Assembly (NCBI GenBank): GCA_009809945.1
Contig: WTPW01000027.1
Span: 634,323-698,322 of the forward strand
Length of the DNA stretch: 64,000 nt
DNA from: Gigaspora margarita
Lineage: Eukaryota; Glomeromycota; Glomeromycetes; Diversisporales; Gigasporaceae
Direction of reading: 5' to 3'
The notes beneath the pieces were generated by a model that had not been told where the DNA came from, searched no databases, and saw only the letters and a list, made by a program, of their open reading frames with translations. Shown piece by piece: positions 23,936 through 35,423 of the stretch. Numbering within the stretch: the stretch's first letter is position 1; each line of letters begins with the position of its first letter. The translations under genes were made by a program, and so were the position numbers.

Positions 23936-24834
23936 CTGTATATACATAGTACTGTAGCTTCTTAGTATAGTAAATGAAATTACCTGTTTCATCTGGTTTG
24001 ACAAGTGCAGATATAGCATTTTGGTCAGATTGTTTCAATCTTACAGATCATTCTGATATGCCAGATTATTCTGATATATCAGATCAGTCCAATATATCAG
24101 ATTAGTCCAATATAACAAATCAGTTAATTCAACTATTAGTTTTGGCATAAAACCTGTATTGAGAATAGAAATATAAAAAGTATAAATACAATATCTCTTG
24201 TCTTTAGAGCAAGTTAGCTTTTGTAGCTCTACAGATTATAATTTATTTAATTAATTATTAATCAAAATTCATAATAATAAATAATATATTACAAATTTTT
24301 TGTTATGAGTAATCTAACTATTAGGCCATTCAAAATTAATTATTCAGGTAATATTAATTCTAGAACTCTTGGGAGGAAGGAAGAGAAAATAAAATGAACA
24401 TATAAAATGAACAACCCATTTTTAAAGTAGCAAATTATATAACAAATTAACTTTTAGTTAAAATTTTAGTCTAGAGATTCTTCTTACAAAAGAGAGAGGC
24501 AAGAAAAAAAATTATATACTATATATTTTTTAACAATGAGCACCCTTTTGTATAATTTTTACAGTAAAAATTCTCATAACCTAGTAACTAGATTTGCATA
24601 ATTTTAAAAGTATATGATCATTGCATAGGGTAAAAACTGCAAATTTTAAACTGATCTATAAAGTGAATTTATTGTCCCACAATTCAAATTTTATCCTGTT
24701 TCATTTTAATTACTGAAATTTGCTGATGATTTACAATAATAAAAAGATATTTTTATAGTAATCATTATGCACTTTAATTAGTATCTAAAATTGGGTTGTG
24801 GAATCTGTAGACTATAACATATTTCAAATTATAT
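23936..24834. other. AT-rich DNA with a short CAGATTATTCTGATAT-type repeat
   Basis: About 24040-24125 repeats CAGAT(T/C)A(T/G)TC(T/C) words every ~20 bp. A TATAAATA at about 24182 followed by an AT-rich leader could be an LTR-like promoter, but no partner repeat was found. Otherwise nothing. Confidence 0.45.
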
Positions 24835-25080
24835 ATATGGGGCCTTTGCCTTGAAAATGACCTTACGGGACTATGTAGATCTTATAAATAAAAATCAAAG
24901 TTTCTAGCTATCCAGTAATCCAATTCAAATAAACTTTTTTTTATTTTGTAAAACTCACTAAGCTCTACAAAATAAAAAAAGTTTATTTTGATTGGATTAC
25001 TGGGTGGCTAGAAATTTTAATTTTTATTCATAAGATCTACATAGTCCTATAAGGTCATTTTCAAGGCAAAGACCCCATAT
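24835..25080. mobile_element. Foldback MITE, 246 bp
   Basis: Nearly perfect hairpin. The left end ATATGGGGCCTTTGCCTTGA and the right end, inverted, ATATGGGGTCTTTGCCTTGA continue through AAATGACCTTA, AGATCTTAT, TTTCTAGC and TGGATTAC on each arm, and meet at CTCACTAAGCTCTACA. Its ATATGGGG termini match those of the element at 48601-48936. Confidence 0.85.
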
Positions 25081-25270
25081 TCTACAAGTAATATATTAAT
25101 TTACTTGTGGGTTTTATAATGCTAGACTAATGCCAGAGTACTAATAGTTGTTATATTGGCTTCTAATAATTTATTATATAAATACAATCTATTTTAAGAT
25201 TAATTTTTTAATACCTGTTATTGTTATTTTTAATTAGTTTATTATTAGACTAATATATTAAAATTACATA

Positions 25271-25906
25271 TAGAGGTTTTAATTGTTCAAAAATAAGTAT
25301 TCAAATATTCAATTGGTCTATTTTGTTAATACTTGAATATTCATTCAAAAATTTTAAATGAATATTCAAATATTTATTAAATATTTATTGAATATTAAAT
25401 ATATATTAGATATATACTGAAAAGCAAAAAATATCCAATATTTATAATTCAAGAACAAATAGTTTTGAAAATATCTTTAACAATTTTGTTGTTTTTATTT
25501 AAAGCTCAATTTTATTGAAGTAGATGTTTATTTAATTTATAATTATAATACTTAAAAGTTTATATGTATTTAATAAGATTGATATTTAATATATAAAAAA
25601 TTAGTCATATATTTTTTTTAACCAATTAGAATTTAAATATATAAAAAATTAGTCATATATTTTTTTTAACCAATTAGAATTTATTATACAATGTTAGTCA
25701 ACCATATTTGATTATATAATCTCAAAATTTGTTATTTTTAAAAAAAATTATATTCAACGAATATTCATGAATATTCAATGAATATATTTAGTGAAACTTT
25801 TAAATATTCAAATATCATTTAGTGAAAAAATTAAATATTCAAATATTCAAACATTCAGTGAATATTTGAATAATTTGAATATTATATTTATTAGATTAGC
25901 CCTCTA
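25271..25906. mobile_element. hAT-like non-autonomous element, 636 bp
   Basis: Ends TAGAGGTTTTAAT and, inverted, TAGAGGGCTAATC, each followed by a run of AATATTCAAATATT words. Flanking octamers ATTACATA (25263-25270) and ATTACATG (25907-25914) agree at 7 of 8 positions. An 8-bp TSD with ends starting TAGAG fits hAT. No ORF. Confidence 0.75.
25588..25683. repeat. Two tandem copies of a 48-bp unit
   Basis: ATATAAAAAATTAGTCATAT with the following T-run and AACCAATTAGAATTT occurs twice, offset by 48 bp and almost identical. It lies inside the hAT-like element and looks like a recent duplication. Confidence 0.9.
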
Positions 25907-26019
25907 ATTACATGTATTATGCATATTAGATGCAGATTTATTTATGTCACTAGCTATATTTCTATTGTGCTTTATTTTATAAACTGATTTTTTATATAGA
26001 ATATAATTAAGTAATATTA

Positions 26020-26670
26020 TCCCTTAGTTTATAAAGGTTTGCAAGCAAATTTGCCTGCATAATTACTATAAATATATCTCTGATCTACTTTTTTAATTAT
26101 TTAAAATATTTAAATAAAATTTAGTATGATAATATTTGAAAACAAGGATTATATTTTTGAATTATTTAATTTTATATTATAAGACAAAAAGTTTATGTTG
26201 CTTATAATAAAAATATTGAATTTTAAAGAAATTTTTTAATAAAAAAATAATTTACAATATCTTAGTATATTCTTTAAATATTGGTTTTAAAAATATAGTT
26301 CCTAATACAATATTGTAGTTTATATAAAGGATTACAACTTTTATTATTGCATTTTAAGTAATTTACTTGTAAAAATTAAGACTTGTATTAGAAGTAAAAA
26401 TTTTTTTTATAGACGGAGACATATAAAATTTAAGAAAACCTAAAGAAAAAATTCTATAGTAAAAGTTCCAAAACAAAAATTTAAAACTTTATTACACTAA
26501 AGTTTTTTAATAATTTTAAAAAATTTTTATAATAAAGTTAATAAAACAAAACTAATATTATATTTTTTACTTAGAAAATATAAGCTAAATTAATATTTAA
26601 AGTTTTATTTAAAAAATTTAAAATTTTAAAATTTATGCAGGCAAATATGCCTGCATAACAAATTAAGGGA
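26020..26670. mobile_element. TIR element with TA duplication, 651 bp
   Basis: The left end TCCCTTAGTTTATAAAG..TTTGCCTGCATAA and the right end, inverted, TCCCTTAATTTGTTATGCAG match over about 40 bp with a small gap. Flanked by TA (26018-26019, 26671-26672). The subterminal palindrome TGCAGGCAAATATGCCTGCA occurs at the right end. No coding capacity. Confidence 0.75.
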
Positions 26671-26672
26671 TA

Positions 26673-27412
26673 AGTCTGCATCTATATATGCATATCAACT
26701 TAAAATACATATTATTAAATTTGAAACTGATTAAATTAAATAATAATTCTTATTTGTTACTTCTAAAATTTAGAGTAGAACTATTATAATTTATAAAATT
26801 AAACTATATTTATTTGTGACAGTTATTATTATCAGTTATAGTTTTTGTAATTTTAATTACAATCAATTTAAGGAATAGTATTTTAAATCATATGATGTTT
26901 ATATAATTTATTATTTAATACCTGTTATTGTTATCTTATACTTGTATATTATAGTTATGCATTGATAAAACTATAGATATGCATGTTGATGCATTGACAG
27001 AGATAATAAAAATGTGTATTGGAGTAAATATCAAATTTTTTACTTCGTTATTTGTTCTCTTTACTGCCTATTATAATCTGGCTTCTTCATTTTAGGCCAA
27101 CCTTCCCACCTCACTTAATTATTGCATTGTAACACTGTACAATAACATGGGCTCACTTTATTAAAGTAGAATGCATTACACTATAGCATGGATCTGTACT
27201 TTTGATCCTCATTTATTCTTTGTTAACATAAAATTATTATGAGCACAGTATACAATAGCAAAAGAGAAAAGTGATGAAGTGGAGCACTATTTCATCATGT
27301 ATCCTCATGATAATTAATAAAGTGCTTAATGTATGATCTAAAAAAAATTTGGAGAACAATAATATGAAGTAGATTCACTTATGTATTATTTTTTTTATAT
27401 AACTATAGACAT
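26673..27412. other. AT-rich DNA with part of a dispersed repeat
   Basis: Around 27020-27110, GGAGTAAAT, TTGTTCTCTT and ATTATAATCTGGCTTC match the order of similar words at 63770-63860 (GGAGTAAAT, TTGTTCTCTT, ATTATGATCTGGCTCC). This suggests two fragments of one repeat family. Nothing else seen. Confidence 0.45.
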
Positions 27413-29959
27413 CAGTGGCCTACCATATTATTGTGAACACTTTTTAAAAATTTATATAGAGCTAAATATTTAAGTTATTAAGCCAAAAATTAAATAATAA
27501 ATTCTTTAAATCTATATCTTTTAAATAAAAAAAGTTTAAAAGATTTTATGCTACAGTTTTTAAAATAATTAAGTTTAAGTAAAATATTAGATTTTTATAT
27601 TTGACCAGTTTTTATTGTTGTACAAAATTAAAATAATAGCTGTATAGTAAAAAATAATTTTTTATTAAGCTAATTGAATTTCAAAAATAAGCAAAAATTA
27701 TTCAGTATAGCAAATTACATATAATCTCAAATTTTTATAAAATTTTAAAAAATTTTAAGGTATTTATTATTTTTAAATATAGTAATACAATTATTAATTC
27801 AAAATTATATCAATTACCAAATATAGGAAACTATCAAAGCCAGGTACCATTATCAGCCTGACCATCCAGAAGCTAGAGATATTATATAAGAAGACGATGG
27901 GCAATTAAATTCAAGAAATTTTTTGATATAAAAATAGATTATGTTTAACAAGATTATGTTTGATAATCAACAAGCGAAACTTTTTGCTAGACAAATGTGA
28001 TTGTGACAGGAATGTACAACTTTCTACAAACCTTTATAAAAAAATACTACGAGAAAACTAAGTACTCTCATGAAATAAAACTTAAAAAAAATCATATAGA
28101 CTTCGTGCTTCAACAACAAACGAAAAAAAAAAAAACAAAAAAAAGATTTTGTGCTCCTAAAAAAAAAAAAAAAGAGTACCTCCAATAAAGAAAACTCCTC
28201 TCAGGTTTGACATATATTTTCTAATACAAATGAGAATCTTGTACAAGACCTTTTGCAGCAAATATCTGGTCTTCTACAATTATTTACTAAACAAACTGCA
28301 GCGACAAATCCCATTGCAATTAACCCAACAACAAGTTTAACACCTAACCAATAGTGCACATTGCTTTTTAATATTTAGCTGCCATTCGAAATGCCAATAG
28401 AAGAATTTGACGCCGAATAGTAGCCTTTAGTAATGAATGTTTGGATGAAATTTAATTACAAAAATCATGTCAATGGAAATTCTTGGAAAACCTTCGTATG
28501 CAATTTTAACAAGCTCTTCAAATCAAGCACACACAAAGAAGATATTTCAAGTGAGAAACTACAAAAAACAAAGGTTCTAGAGGCAAACTTATGTTCCATA
28601 AAAATAAAAGTAACATGGCTGGTTACTGAAAAGAAAGTGCAAATTGAACGTATCCCAAGTTCACCCGACCATACTCATGACCTAAAAAAATAAAAGATTA
28701 AAGCAGTCCCAAGCAGTTCGGACTTTGGTAGAAAAAAAGGCAGTTAAAAATTATCCTGCTCCTGCAATAGTTAATGCAGTTAAAGAGTATGCCACTGAAA
28801 AGCTGGATCTTAGTATAGCGTAAAGGAGCTAAAATGGAGGGAGGTTGCCAATATAAAGTATAAAGTTCGTGGACCTCAAAATACTCATTTTGTTGGTGCT
28901 CTACCCTAACACTAGATATTCATGATGCAGTTTCTTTTTTAGAAAAAGAAGAGTATCTTGTTGAATTGCTCTGAATCCAGCACCAATTTACTCATGGCTT
29001 TGTTTTTGCGCATCCAAAACAACTCGAAAAACTTGAATAGCATAGATGGCTTACTCTGATCGACTCTATACACAAGACCAATAAATACAACTAGTGTTTG
29101 TTTACACTATGTATTCGGGATGGATACAGTTGTTGGGATGTCAGTAGACATTTTTTTATTAGTAATGAAGACAGTGATATAGTCGTGAAAGTATTGGTGA
29201 TAATGTGGCAGTTTTGTGGCTCCTAAAAACCTTGATATTTTTTATTAGACCAAAGCAGTGTAGATGCCAAAAGTATTATAATGGCTTTTCCAGATCTCCA
29301 AAAAGGCAAGCAGGAATATGAGGTAGTTCTTTGCACTGTACATGTTATGCGGACTTGGATGAATAAAATCTACAAATTAGAAACTAGAAGCAAGATGATC
29401 CATGCATGCACAAGCGAACAAAGATCAGTTGTGAGATGCTTGTCCAAAAATCAATTAATGAAAGTGCTGTTCCTGCTATTAAAAGATACATTTCAAGGTA
29501 CTATTTGAAAAATACACACTAGTGGGCATTGTGGGCCCATTAGCATTCTCTGTTACTTTTGCAAGTAACATCAACAAATGCTTTGAAATCATACCACAGC
29601 GAGTTAAAGAGAACGACTTCCTCTCATTATGGTTTAATTGGTGCATATAATAACATCATTGCACTTGATTTGAAATGGCGTTCAGATTCAAATTTTGTCA
29701 TATTCGAATTTCATATTAAAAAAATTTCTGCCCCAGTATCGATAATAATATAATTTAGTAGATTCACAAATTCCCCTTTCTGATTCAAAAATTAATAGTT
29801 GGTGAAGTTTTTGCTTTTAAGAGTAGAATAGAAAAAGGGAAAGCATTGCTCGGGTTAATGATACTTGAATGTCACTGCATTTTTTTCAAAAATATATGCT
29901 TCCTTGCAAGCATATCTTCCACGAGCAAATATATGGTCCTAGGAAATTGCTGACGGCTA

Positions 29960-31768
29960 CCCTATAAAAAAATTCAATATGGAAAAATATGGAAAAATAC
30001 ATGGAAAAATAACCAGGAAAAATATGTAAAATAACCAGGAAATTCGTATGTAATTTACAGGTAATTTTACACTTTTTTAATGGTCTTTTTACATGCAAAA
30101 TTCCATATTCAAAACACGGAAAATGTACCATTTACGTGTATTTGAAACATGTAATTTTATATAGAAAAATAATATATAATTATTATATCTATTATTAATA
30201 TTTTATATTTAATAAATTAAATTAATTAATATTCAATATTTTTTTATTAAAAATGATTTAATAGATTTTATTTATTTAAAAAATTTTAATACTAATAAAT
30301 TATTTTAACTAGTTATATCAAAATAAATTTATTAAAAGTCAATATATACATAATAGTTTAATACTACTATTTAGGTTCGATAAGATCTAGGTTGATTTAT
30401 TTTTCTTTTCGGACATTGTTTAATATTTTCTAAATTCATATTTATAATATTATAAATAATTAAATTATTTAATTAAATTATATAGATGTTGTAAAATTTT
30501 GCTTTTTATAAATTTTTAATTTTACCTTTATTTTTTGAAATTCATTTTCATTTTCAATCTCATTTGCATTTTCAATTTCATTTTCAATTTCATTTTTACT
30601 TTCACTTATAATTTTTTCAACATCCGAATTGTTTTGATTTGCAATATTTTCATTAGGCATTTTTTCTTGAACCTTTTGTTTCTTTTTTTTTGTCTTTCAT
30701 AAGAGCCTTAAAAAATTAAATTAAGTTAATAAATATACTCTTAAAATATTAAGTTTTTTAAATCAAAAAATTTAGTAGTTTAAATATTTATTAAATAATA
30801 TAATAAATTAAAATTAAATTTTACTTCTATCCTGCATAACTTGCTTTATAGCTTCGTAATAGGCCCAGTTATTTTCCCCAAAATATTTCAAATATTCTTT
30901 TTTTAACTAAAAAATTTTTTAGATCTGTATATATAATATTAAAAAAATTTTTACCATATCGATCCAGTTATTAACAAGTGTTGGTTTAACTCTAAAAATT
31001 GTTGTATCACGTAAAATTCTATAGTTATCTAAAATAATTCCTGCCATTTTTTTTACTTCAGAAATTTTGGTTTAATTTAAAGAAAAAACTTTGCTTAACG
31101 AAATTTTTGTTGTTTTTTATCTTTTGATACTTTTGGTTTAGAAATTATTGGAAGTCCAGAAGGGTTTTTATATTTAGCTTCGAGTGCAGAAATTTTTTGG
31201 ACAGTTTCTGCAAGGAGTGTACTTAAATTTTGGATTTCTTCCTGTGGCATCATTATTAAAGATCTAAAAATTAAAAAGGAAATAAAAAATTTCAATATTT
31301 ATATTTATTTATATTTTGATCAACACGAAATTTCAACGTGCTTAATAAATTAAATATGATTGGCTACTAATTATAGAATGCATTACTTATTCTTGCTCGG
31401 ATACTTTATTAAACATGATATGACGAAGATGCATGTGGTAATAATTACAGTTCAAATTCAAATAATAATATAATAAGTAAAATGATATATATTATTCTCC
31501 TTTATAAGAAAATTTTCAGATATAGCAAAAAACGAATTCGTCTTTTGCTATATATCTAATACAGTATACATGATTTTACCTGCAACTTTCTGTGTTTTTG
31601 CAGACTTACTGGCTTTTACATACTGATTTCTGATGTGTACAAATATTTAGTGAAGTTCATGATTTTATTTTACATGCTGGTTCTGTGTCTATTCCGTGTG
31701 TGTCCATATATCTCCATGTTTTGCTACATGTATTTACATATCTTTGTGTGTGCCCTTTTCTTATAGGG
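29960..31768 (-). mobile_element. 1.8-kb TIR element inserted in the MULE transposase
   Basis: Ends CCCTATAAAAAA and, inverted, CCCTATAAGAAA, flanked by the 3-bp repeat CTA (29957-29959 and 31769-31771). Joining the flanks over one CTA restores the codons for KLLTANAWRNF of the transposase, so the boundaries are exact. The left subterminal region has several ATGGAAAAAT / CCAGGAAAAAT copies. A 3-bp TSD occurs in PIF/Harbinger and CMC elements, but the termini match neither closely. The only coding sequence is a small spliced minus-strand gene; no transposase is recognised, so the element is either non-autonomous or of an undescribed type. Confidence 0.8.
30478..31253 (-). CDS. Small spliced gene carried by the 1.8-kb element, function unknown
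   Basis: Minus strand. Exon 1 (31253-31100) starts MMPQEEIQNLSTLLAETVQ, a predicted short coiled coil, then a Lys-rich stretch. GT..AG introns 31099-31056 (44 bp), 30954-30907 (48 bp) and 30824-30707 (118 bp) join it to exon 2 (LKKMAGIILDNYRILRDTTI, PTLVNNWIDM), exon 3 (LKKEYLKYFGENNWAYYEAI, KQVMQDR) and exon 4. All joins keep phase. In exon 4 a run of nine A (minus strand) precedes an in-frame stop at about 30657. A one-base shift there would instead open 60 further codons rich in Glu/Asn (ENEIENANEIENENE) ending at 30478. Either the protein is ~120 residues, or the homopolymer contains a frameshift. No known domain; possibly a DNA-binding accessory protein of the element, which is inference. 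Confidence 0.5.
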
Positions 31769-33890
31769 CTAATGCTTGGAGAAATTTTCAATGAATGTTT
31801 GATGAAAGTGGTTTTGAAATTTTTGAGCATTGTGAATTAGTAAGTTTAGAACCTTTTGAAAAGGATGAGACTGATAGAGTGGCAATGAATAGAAAACTTA
31901 TAATAATGAGCTAATGGAAAGAACATGTGATCAGTATTGGAGTATAGAGGAAAATGGTGATGAAAACGAGAAGGCTGAATTTATTCAAAAATTAAAATTT
32001 TGTTTAAATTCCATTTTTCAGAAATAGAAAAAGAGAATTTTATGATTAGCAAAAACTTTTAATAAAAAAAATAAATAAAATTTTACTTAGACCTACTGCA
32101 AAATTTAAATCGTCATATTTATATAATAAATATTTTCTGCTAGATAAATTTTATTCCCAACACTCTTTTTACCAGAAAAATTAGCTGCACCATGTGAAAT
32201 TTGCTGATCAATAGAAAAAAAAGAAATCGATGAAATCATCGATTTCTTTTTTTTTTTTTGACTAGCAAATTTTACATTTTCACAAACTACAATAATTGAG
32301 TTCAAAGAAATTGCAATTTATTGCAATTAATTGGGTTTGCTTACGATTGAATCTTAAGAGTTTTGGGCACAATTTGCCTTTGAAACAGGGCTGTTTCTCT
32401 GTTAGAATCACCTGACGTAATTTTCAGGTAATTGTTTATCATATGATAAAATTGGCTCTAGAGACTAGCTGTTAGGATGCTGATGATTGCCAGATCACAT
32501 GATGGTACCTGGCTTTAATGGATCCCCAAATATAGTAGTTTTATTACTATATATAGTAATTAAATAAATATTTTTTAAAAAATTATAAAATTTTTAAGAT
32601 ATAAGCATTTTGTTATACTAAATAACAATTTAAAAAAATTGCCAGTTTATTAATAAAAAATTTAAGTTTATATATTACTATATTTAGTAATTCTAGTACT
32701 ATAAAACTATATTAAAATTTAGAAATCAGTCAAATGTAAAAATCTAAAATTTTACTTAAACTTAATTATCTCAAAAACTGTAGCATAAAATTTTTTAAAC
32801 TTTTTTTTTATTTAAAAGATATAAATTTAAAGGATTTATAATTTAATTTTTAGCCTAATATCTTAGATATTTAGCTCTGTATAAATTTTTAAAAAGTGTT
32901 CACAATAATATGGTAGGCCACTGTACTTAATTAATAAAGTTTATGTTTTTGTAGTGCAGATTATATATTAATTTATAGAATTTAAAAGCTGTAACTAATA
33001 TTCTAGATAACCTAATTGCATTTTTATTTTAACTTTTTTTTACCTTGTTTTATACATATGCACATGTTATAATTCTTATATGTTAATCTAAATCTTCCTC
33101 TTGTCAATAGCATAGTTAAATATAATAGAAGCTGCATATAAAAAGATAACAATATATCATATAAATGATGTTTAAGTACAATTATAATTAACAATAAAAT
33201 AGCTAAAAAATTAGGATAAAGAAAAATATGTAAAGCAACACAATTAATTTTACAAGAAAATGAACTTTAACCTTTTGAAAATTAAATGTATTATAATCTT
33301 AATTATAAAATATAATAATGTAGATAAAATTCTATTAACTGAAATTTTTAATTTTAAAATGTACTTATATTATATTTCTGGTTTTAATGTGACTGTATAT
33401 TGCACAGCTATCCTAATTGTAGTATAAATAAAAAATTTTTAAAATACTATGTTTTTAAGTAAAAAAGATGTATTATTGTCATATTTTTTTATAATTGGCT
33501 AATTTTAATTTTATGCAACTATTTTTTTTATTTTTGCTAAATATATAATGTATTCTAGTTGCAGAAAAATAATTATTTTTGAATAGCACAAATAAAACCA
33601 TTTAAGTAATTGCAGTGTGCAACAAATAAAAAATTGAATTTCAGACTCTGACTTTAATCAAAATAAAAACCTGTTAAAGGACATTTGATTAAACAATTCT
33701 TATACAATAGATAAATATAGTATATTTCATAATGTTAAAGTGTAAATTTTCACATTTCATTGCATTTAATGCAATGTCCAATCAATTACGGATTTTGCAA
33801 ACATATGTACTATATAGTTAAAATATATGCCTTGCAACTAAACTTTGTACCATATAGTAAAGAATCAAATTTAATATACGTCATTATTTA

Positions 33891-34120
33891 GATGAGACCA
33901 ACTGGATTTAGTGGTTTATATTACCCTTCTGCCTTCTAAAAGGGGAAGTGGTGCACTTAATAAAATTTTAAAAAATTTTTTTTTTTTTTGAATTGTTCTA
34001 TGACTATATAAAAAATTTTCAAAATATCTTATAGGCTATATATATTTAAATGTTTTTACTATGAAGGAGAGGGATACTAGAAGGGGTAATATAAAACACA
34101 GAATTTAGTTGGTCTCACCT
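33891..34120. mobile_element. MITE, 230 bp
   Basis: Left end GATGAGACCAACTGGATTTA and right end, inverted, GGTGAGACCAACTAAATTCT, both continuing to TTTATATTACCC(C)TTCT: about 42 bp of TIR. The centre is AT-rich with a T-run. No convincing TSD. Confidence 0.75.
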
Positions 34121-34485
34121 TAACTATTAAATAAGTATATCCTGTACTGAATTTGATTTTTAGATAGTTATAATTTTTTTTATATGTTCATTTTGCCAGG
34201 GGCCATCAGAGAGGTGATACTAACTGAAGAATCAATTTTGAATAGCTTTAAATATGGATTACTGCTTTATAGACTTTCGCTATAGTCTTTCTACAGTCTT
34301 TGGTAATCATTGATTACCAATTAATCATACTAGCATAAAATCTGATGAAATATATATATATATATTAGTAAAATCAAAGAAAATAAGCATAAAAATAGAT
34401 CAGGATAGTTATATAAATACTAAGCAGATATATTTATACTATAATTAAAGTTGTTTAAAATGATATGTAGAAATTTTTTTTTTGC

Positions 34486-34541
34486 TATCATGATCTTGAT
34501 CATGATTATGACCAAGATCATGATCATGATCATAATCATGT
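34486..34541. repeat. ATCATG microsatellite
   Basis: About eight degenerate copies of GATCAT/GATTAT. Overlapping His/Asp- and Ile/Met-rich frames on the minus strand are translations of it, not genes. Confidence 0.85.
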
Positions 34542-34719
34542 AATATATATAAAAAATAGTGTTTCTTTTTTTGGGTATTGTGAGAAAATTTTTTATATCG
34601 ATCTTTGTATAAAAGAGACACAATAGCCAAAAATGAAATGATTATAACTTATAAATAATGTTATACAACCATATATAGTAGATCATAATGGTCAGCTTTA
34701 AATTATAAAGTGTTAACTA

Positions 34720-35409
34720 AACTTTTTTTAAGTAAAATTTGTTCAGTATAACAAACTATATATAATTCTAAATTTTCAGAAATTTTAAAATAATTTTAAG
34801 TTAAATACTATTAGTAAATATAAAAGTTAAAATATTTAATTTAAAATTAATAAACTGCTAAATATAGGGGTTGGCTAAAGCGGAGTGAAATTTGGTTAGG
34901 GTTAGAGTTACCTTTTTAATGCATTTATTGTTAGAAGGTTATATAGATATCAATAATGTAATTTATGCTATTTGTAGATCATATATTGAATTAACTCCAC
35001 TTTAGCCAATCTCTAAATATAGTAATTTTATTACTATATATAGTAATCTAATTAATTTTTTTCAAAAAATTATAAAATTTTCAGAATATATAATTTGTTA
35101 TGCTAAATAACTTTATTTAAAAAAAATTGATAGTTTATTTGATAAAAAATAAAGTTTATATATTACTATATTTAATAAGTCTAATTACTATTAAAACTTA
35201 ATAAAATTTAGAAAATAATACAAATATAAAACTCTAAATTTTACTTAAACTTAATTATTTTGAAAATTATTGTATAGAATTTTTTAAACTTTTTTTATTT
35301 GAAAGATATAGATTTAAAGAATTTATATTTTCATTTTTAGCTTTATATCTTATCTATTTAGCTTTATACAAATTTTTAAAAATTATCTACAATATTATGT
35401 CCCCTACTA
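34720..35409. mobile_element. Palindromic TIR element, copy 3, 5'-truncated
   Basis: The right arm (35013-35409) matches the right arm of copy 1 from the central AAATATAGTAATTTTATTAC to the end AATTTTTAAAAATTATCTAC, finishing CCCCTACTA then TA. The left arm begins only near 34720 (GTTCAGTATAACAAACTATA, cf. copy 1 at about 27702), so its outer end is lost. It is interrupted at the centre by the MITE at 34868-35012. Confidence 0.7.
34868..35012. mobile_element. MULE-type MITE, 145 bp, with 10-bp TSD
   Basis: Ends GGGTTGGCTAAAGCGGAGT and, inverted, AGATTGGCTAAAGTGGAGT. Perfect 10-bp direct repeat CTAAATATAG at 34858-34867 and 35013-35022. It occupies the same central site in copy 3 that the large MULE occupies in copy 1. 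Confidence 0.88.
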
Positions 35410-35423
35410 TATAATGTTTAAAT

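Larger units (their letters stand above)
28210..32040 (+). pseudogene. MULE transposase with SWIM zinc finger, decayed and split
   Basis: Recognisable pieces in order on the plus strand: NTNENLVQDLLQQISGLL; an open frame 28433-28693 with KFNYKNHVNGNSWKTFV, LCSIKIKVTWLV and SSPDHTHDL (WRKY/FAR1-like DNA-binding region); VKEYATEKLDLS; LTLIDS (about 29050, first catalytic Asp of a MULE DDE core); LLDQSSVDAKSI; VVLCTVHVMRTWMNKIYK (29325-29380); LLLQVTSTNALKSYHSELKR (about 29555; related proteins have LES, so the last catalytic acidic residue may be lost); then a CHC..LPCKHIFHE SWIM-type motif (about 29873-29930). The frame is cut at KLLTA by a 1.8-kb element and resumes with NAWRNF, FDESGFEIFEHCE and ENGDENEKAEFIQKL. 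Numerous frameshifts and stops. The role would have been cut-and-paste transposition of this MULE. Confidence 0.82.
27827..32525 (+). mobile_element. Mutator-like element (MULE), 4.7 kb
   Basis: Flanked by the perfect 10-bp repeat CCAAATATAG (27817-27826 and 32526-32535). Terminal sequences ATCAAAGCCAGGTACCAT (left) and, inverted, ATTAAAGCCAGGTACCAT (right) are the TIRs. It contains a decayed transposase (28210-32040) and a later 1.8-kb insertion. It sits in the middle of the palindromic element of 27413-32923. The right-end sequence recurs as a remnant at 45395-45438. Confidence 0.88.
27413..32923. mobile_element. Palindromic TIR element, copy 1, split by a MULE
   Basis: The left arm (27413-27826) and right arm (32536-32923) are inverted copies of each other over about 400 bp. 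The ends are CAGTGGCCTACCATATTATT and, inverted, CAGTGGCCTACCATATTATT, followed by GTGAACACTTTTTAAAAATT. TA follows the right end (32924-32925); the left TA appears mutated. The native element would be about 800 bp. CAG ends with TA fit a mariner-type non-autonomous family. Further copies lie at 34720-35409 and 36295-45254. Confidence 0.82.
32926..34719. other. AT-rich intergenic DNA
   Basis: No gene on either strand. Contains the foldback at 33891-34120 and an ATCATG microsatellite at about 34486-34541. Confidence 0.55.

Noticed and set aside
24180..24250. Solo LTR with TATAAATA
   Set aside because: No TG..CA boundaries, TSD or second copy could be found.
34420..34630. Two minus-strand frames rich in Met/Ile and His/Asp
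   Set aside because: Translations of the ATCATG microsatellite in two frames.
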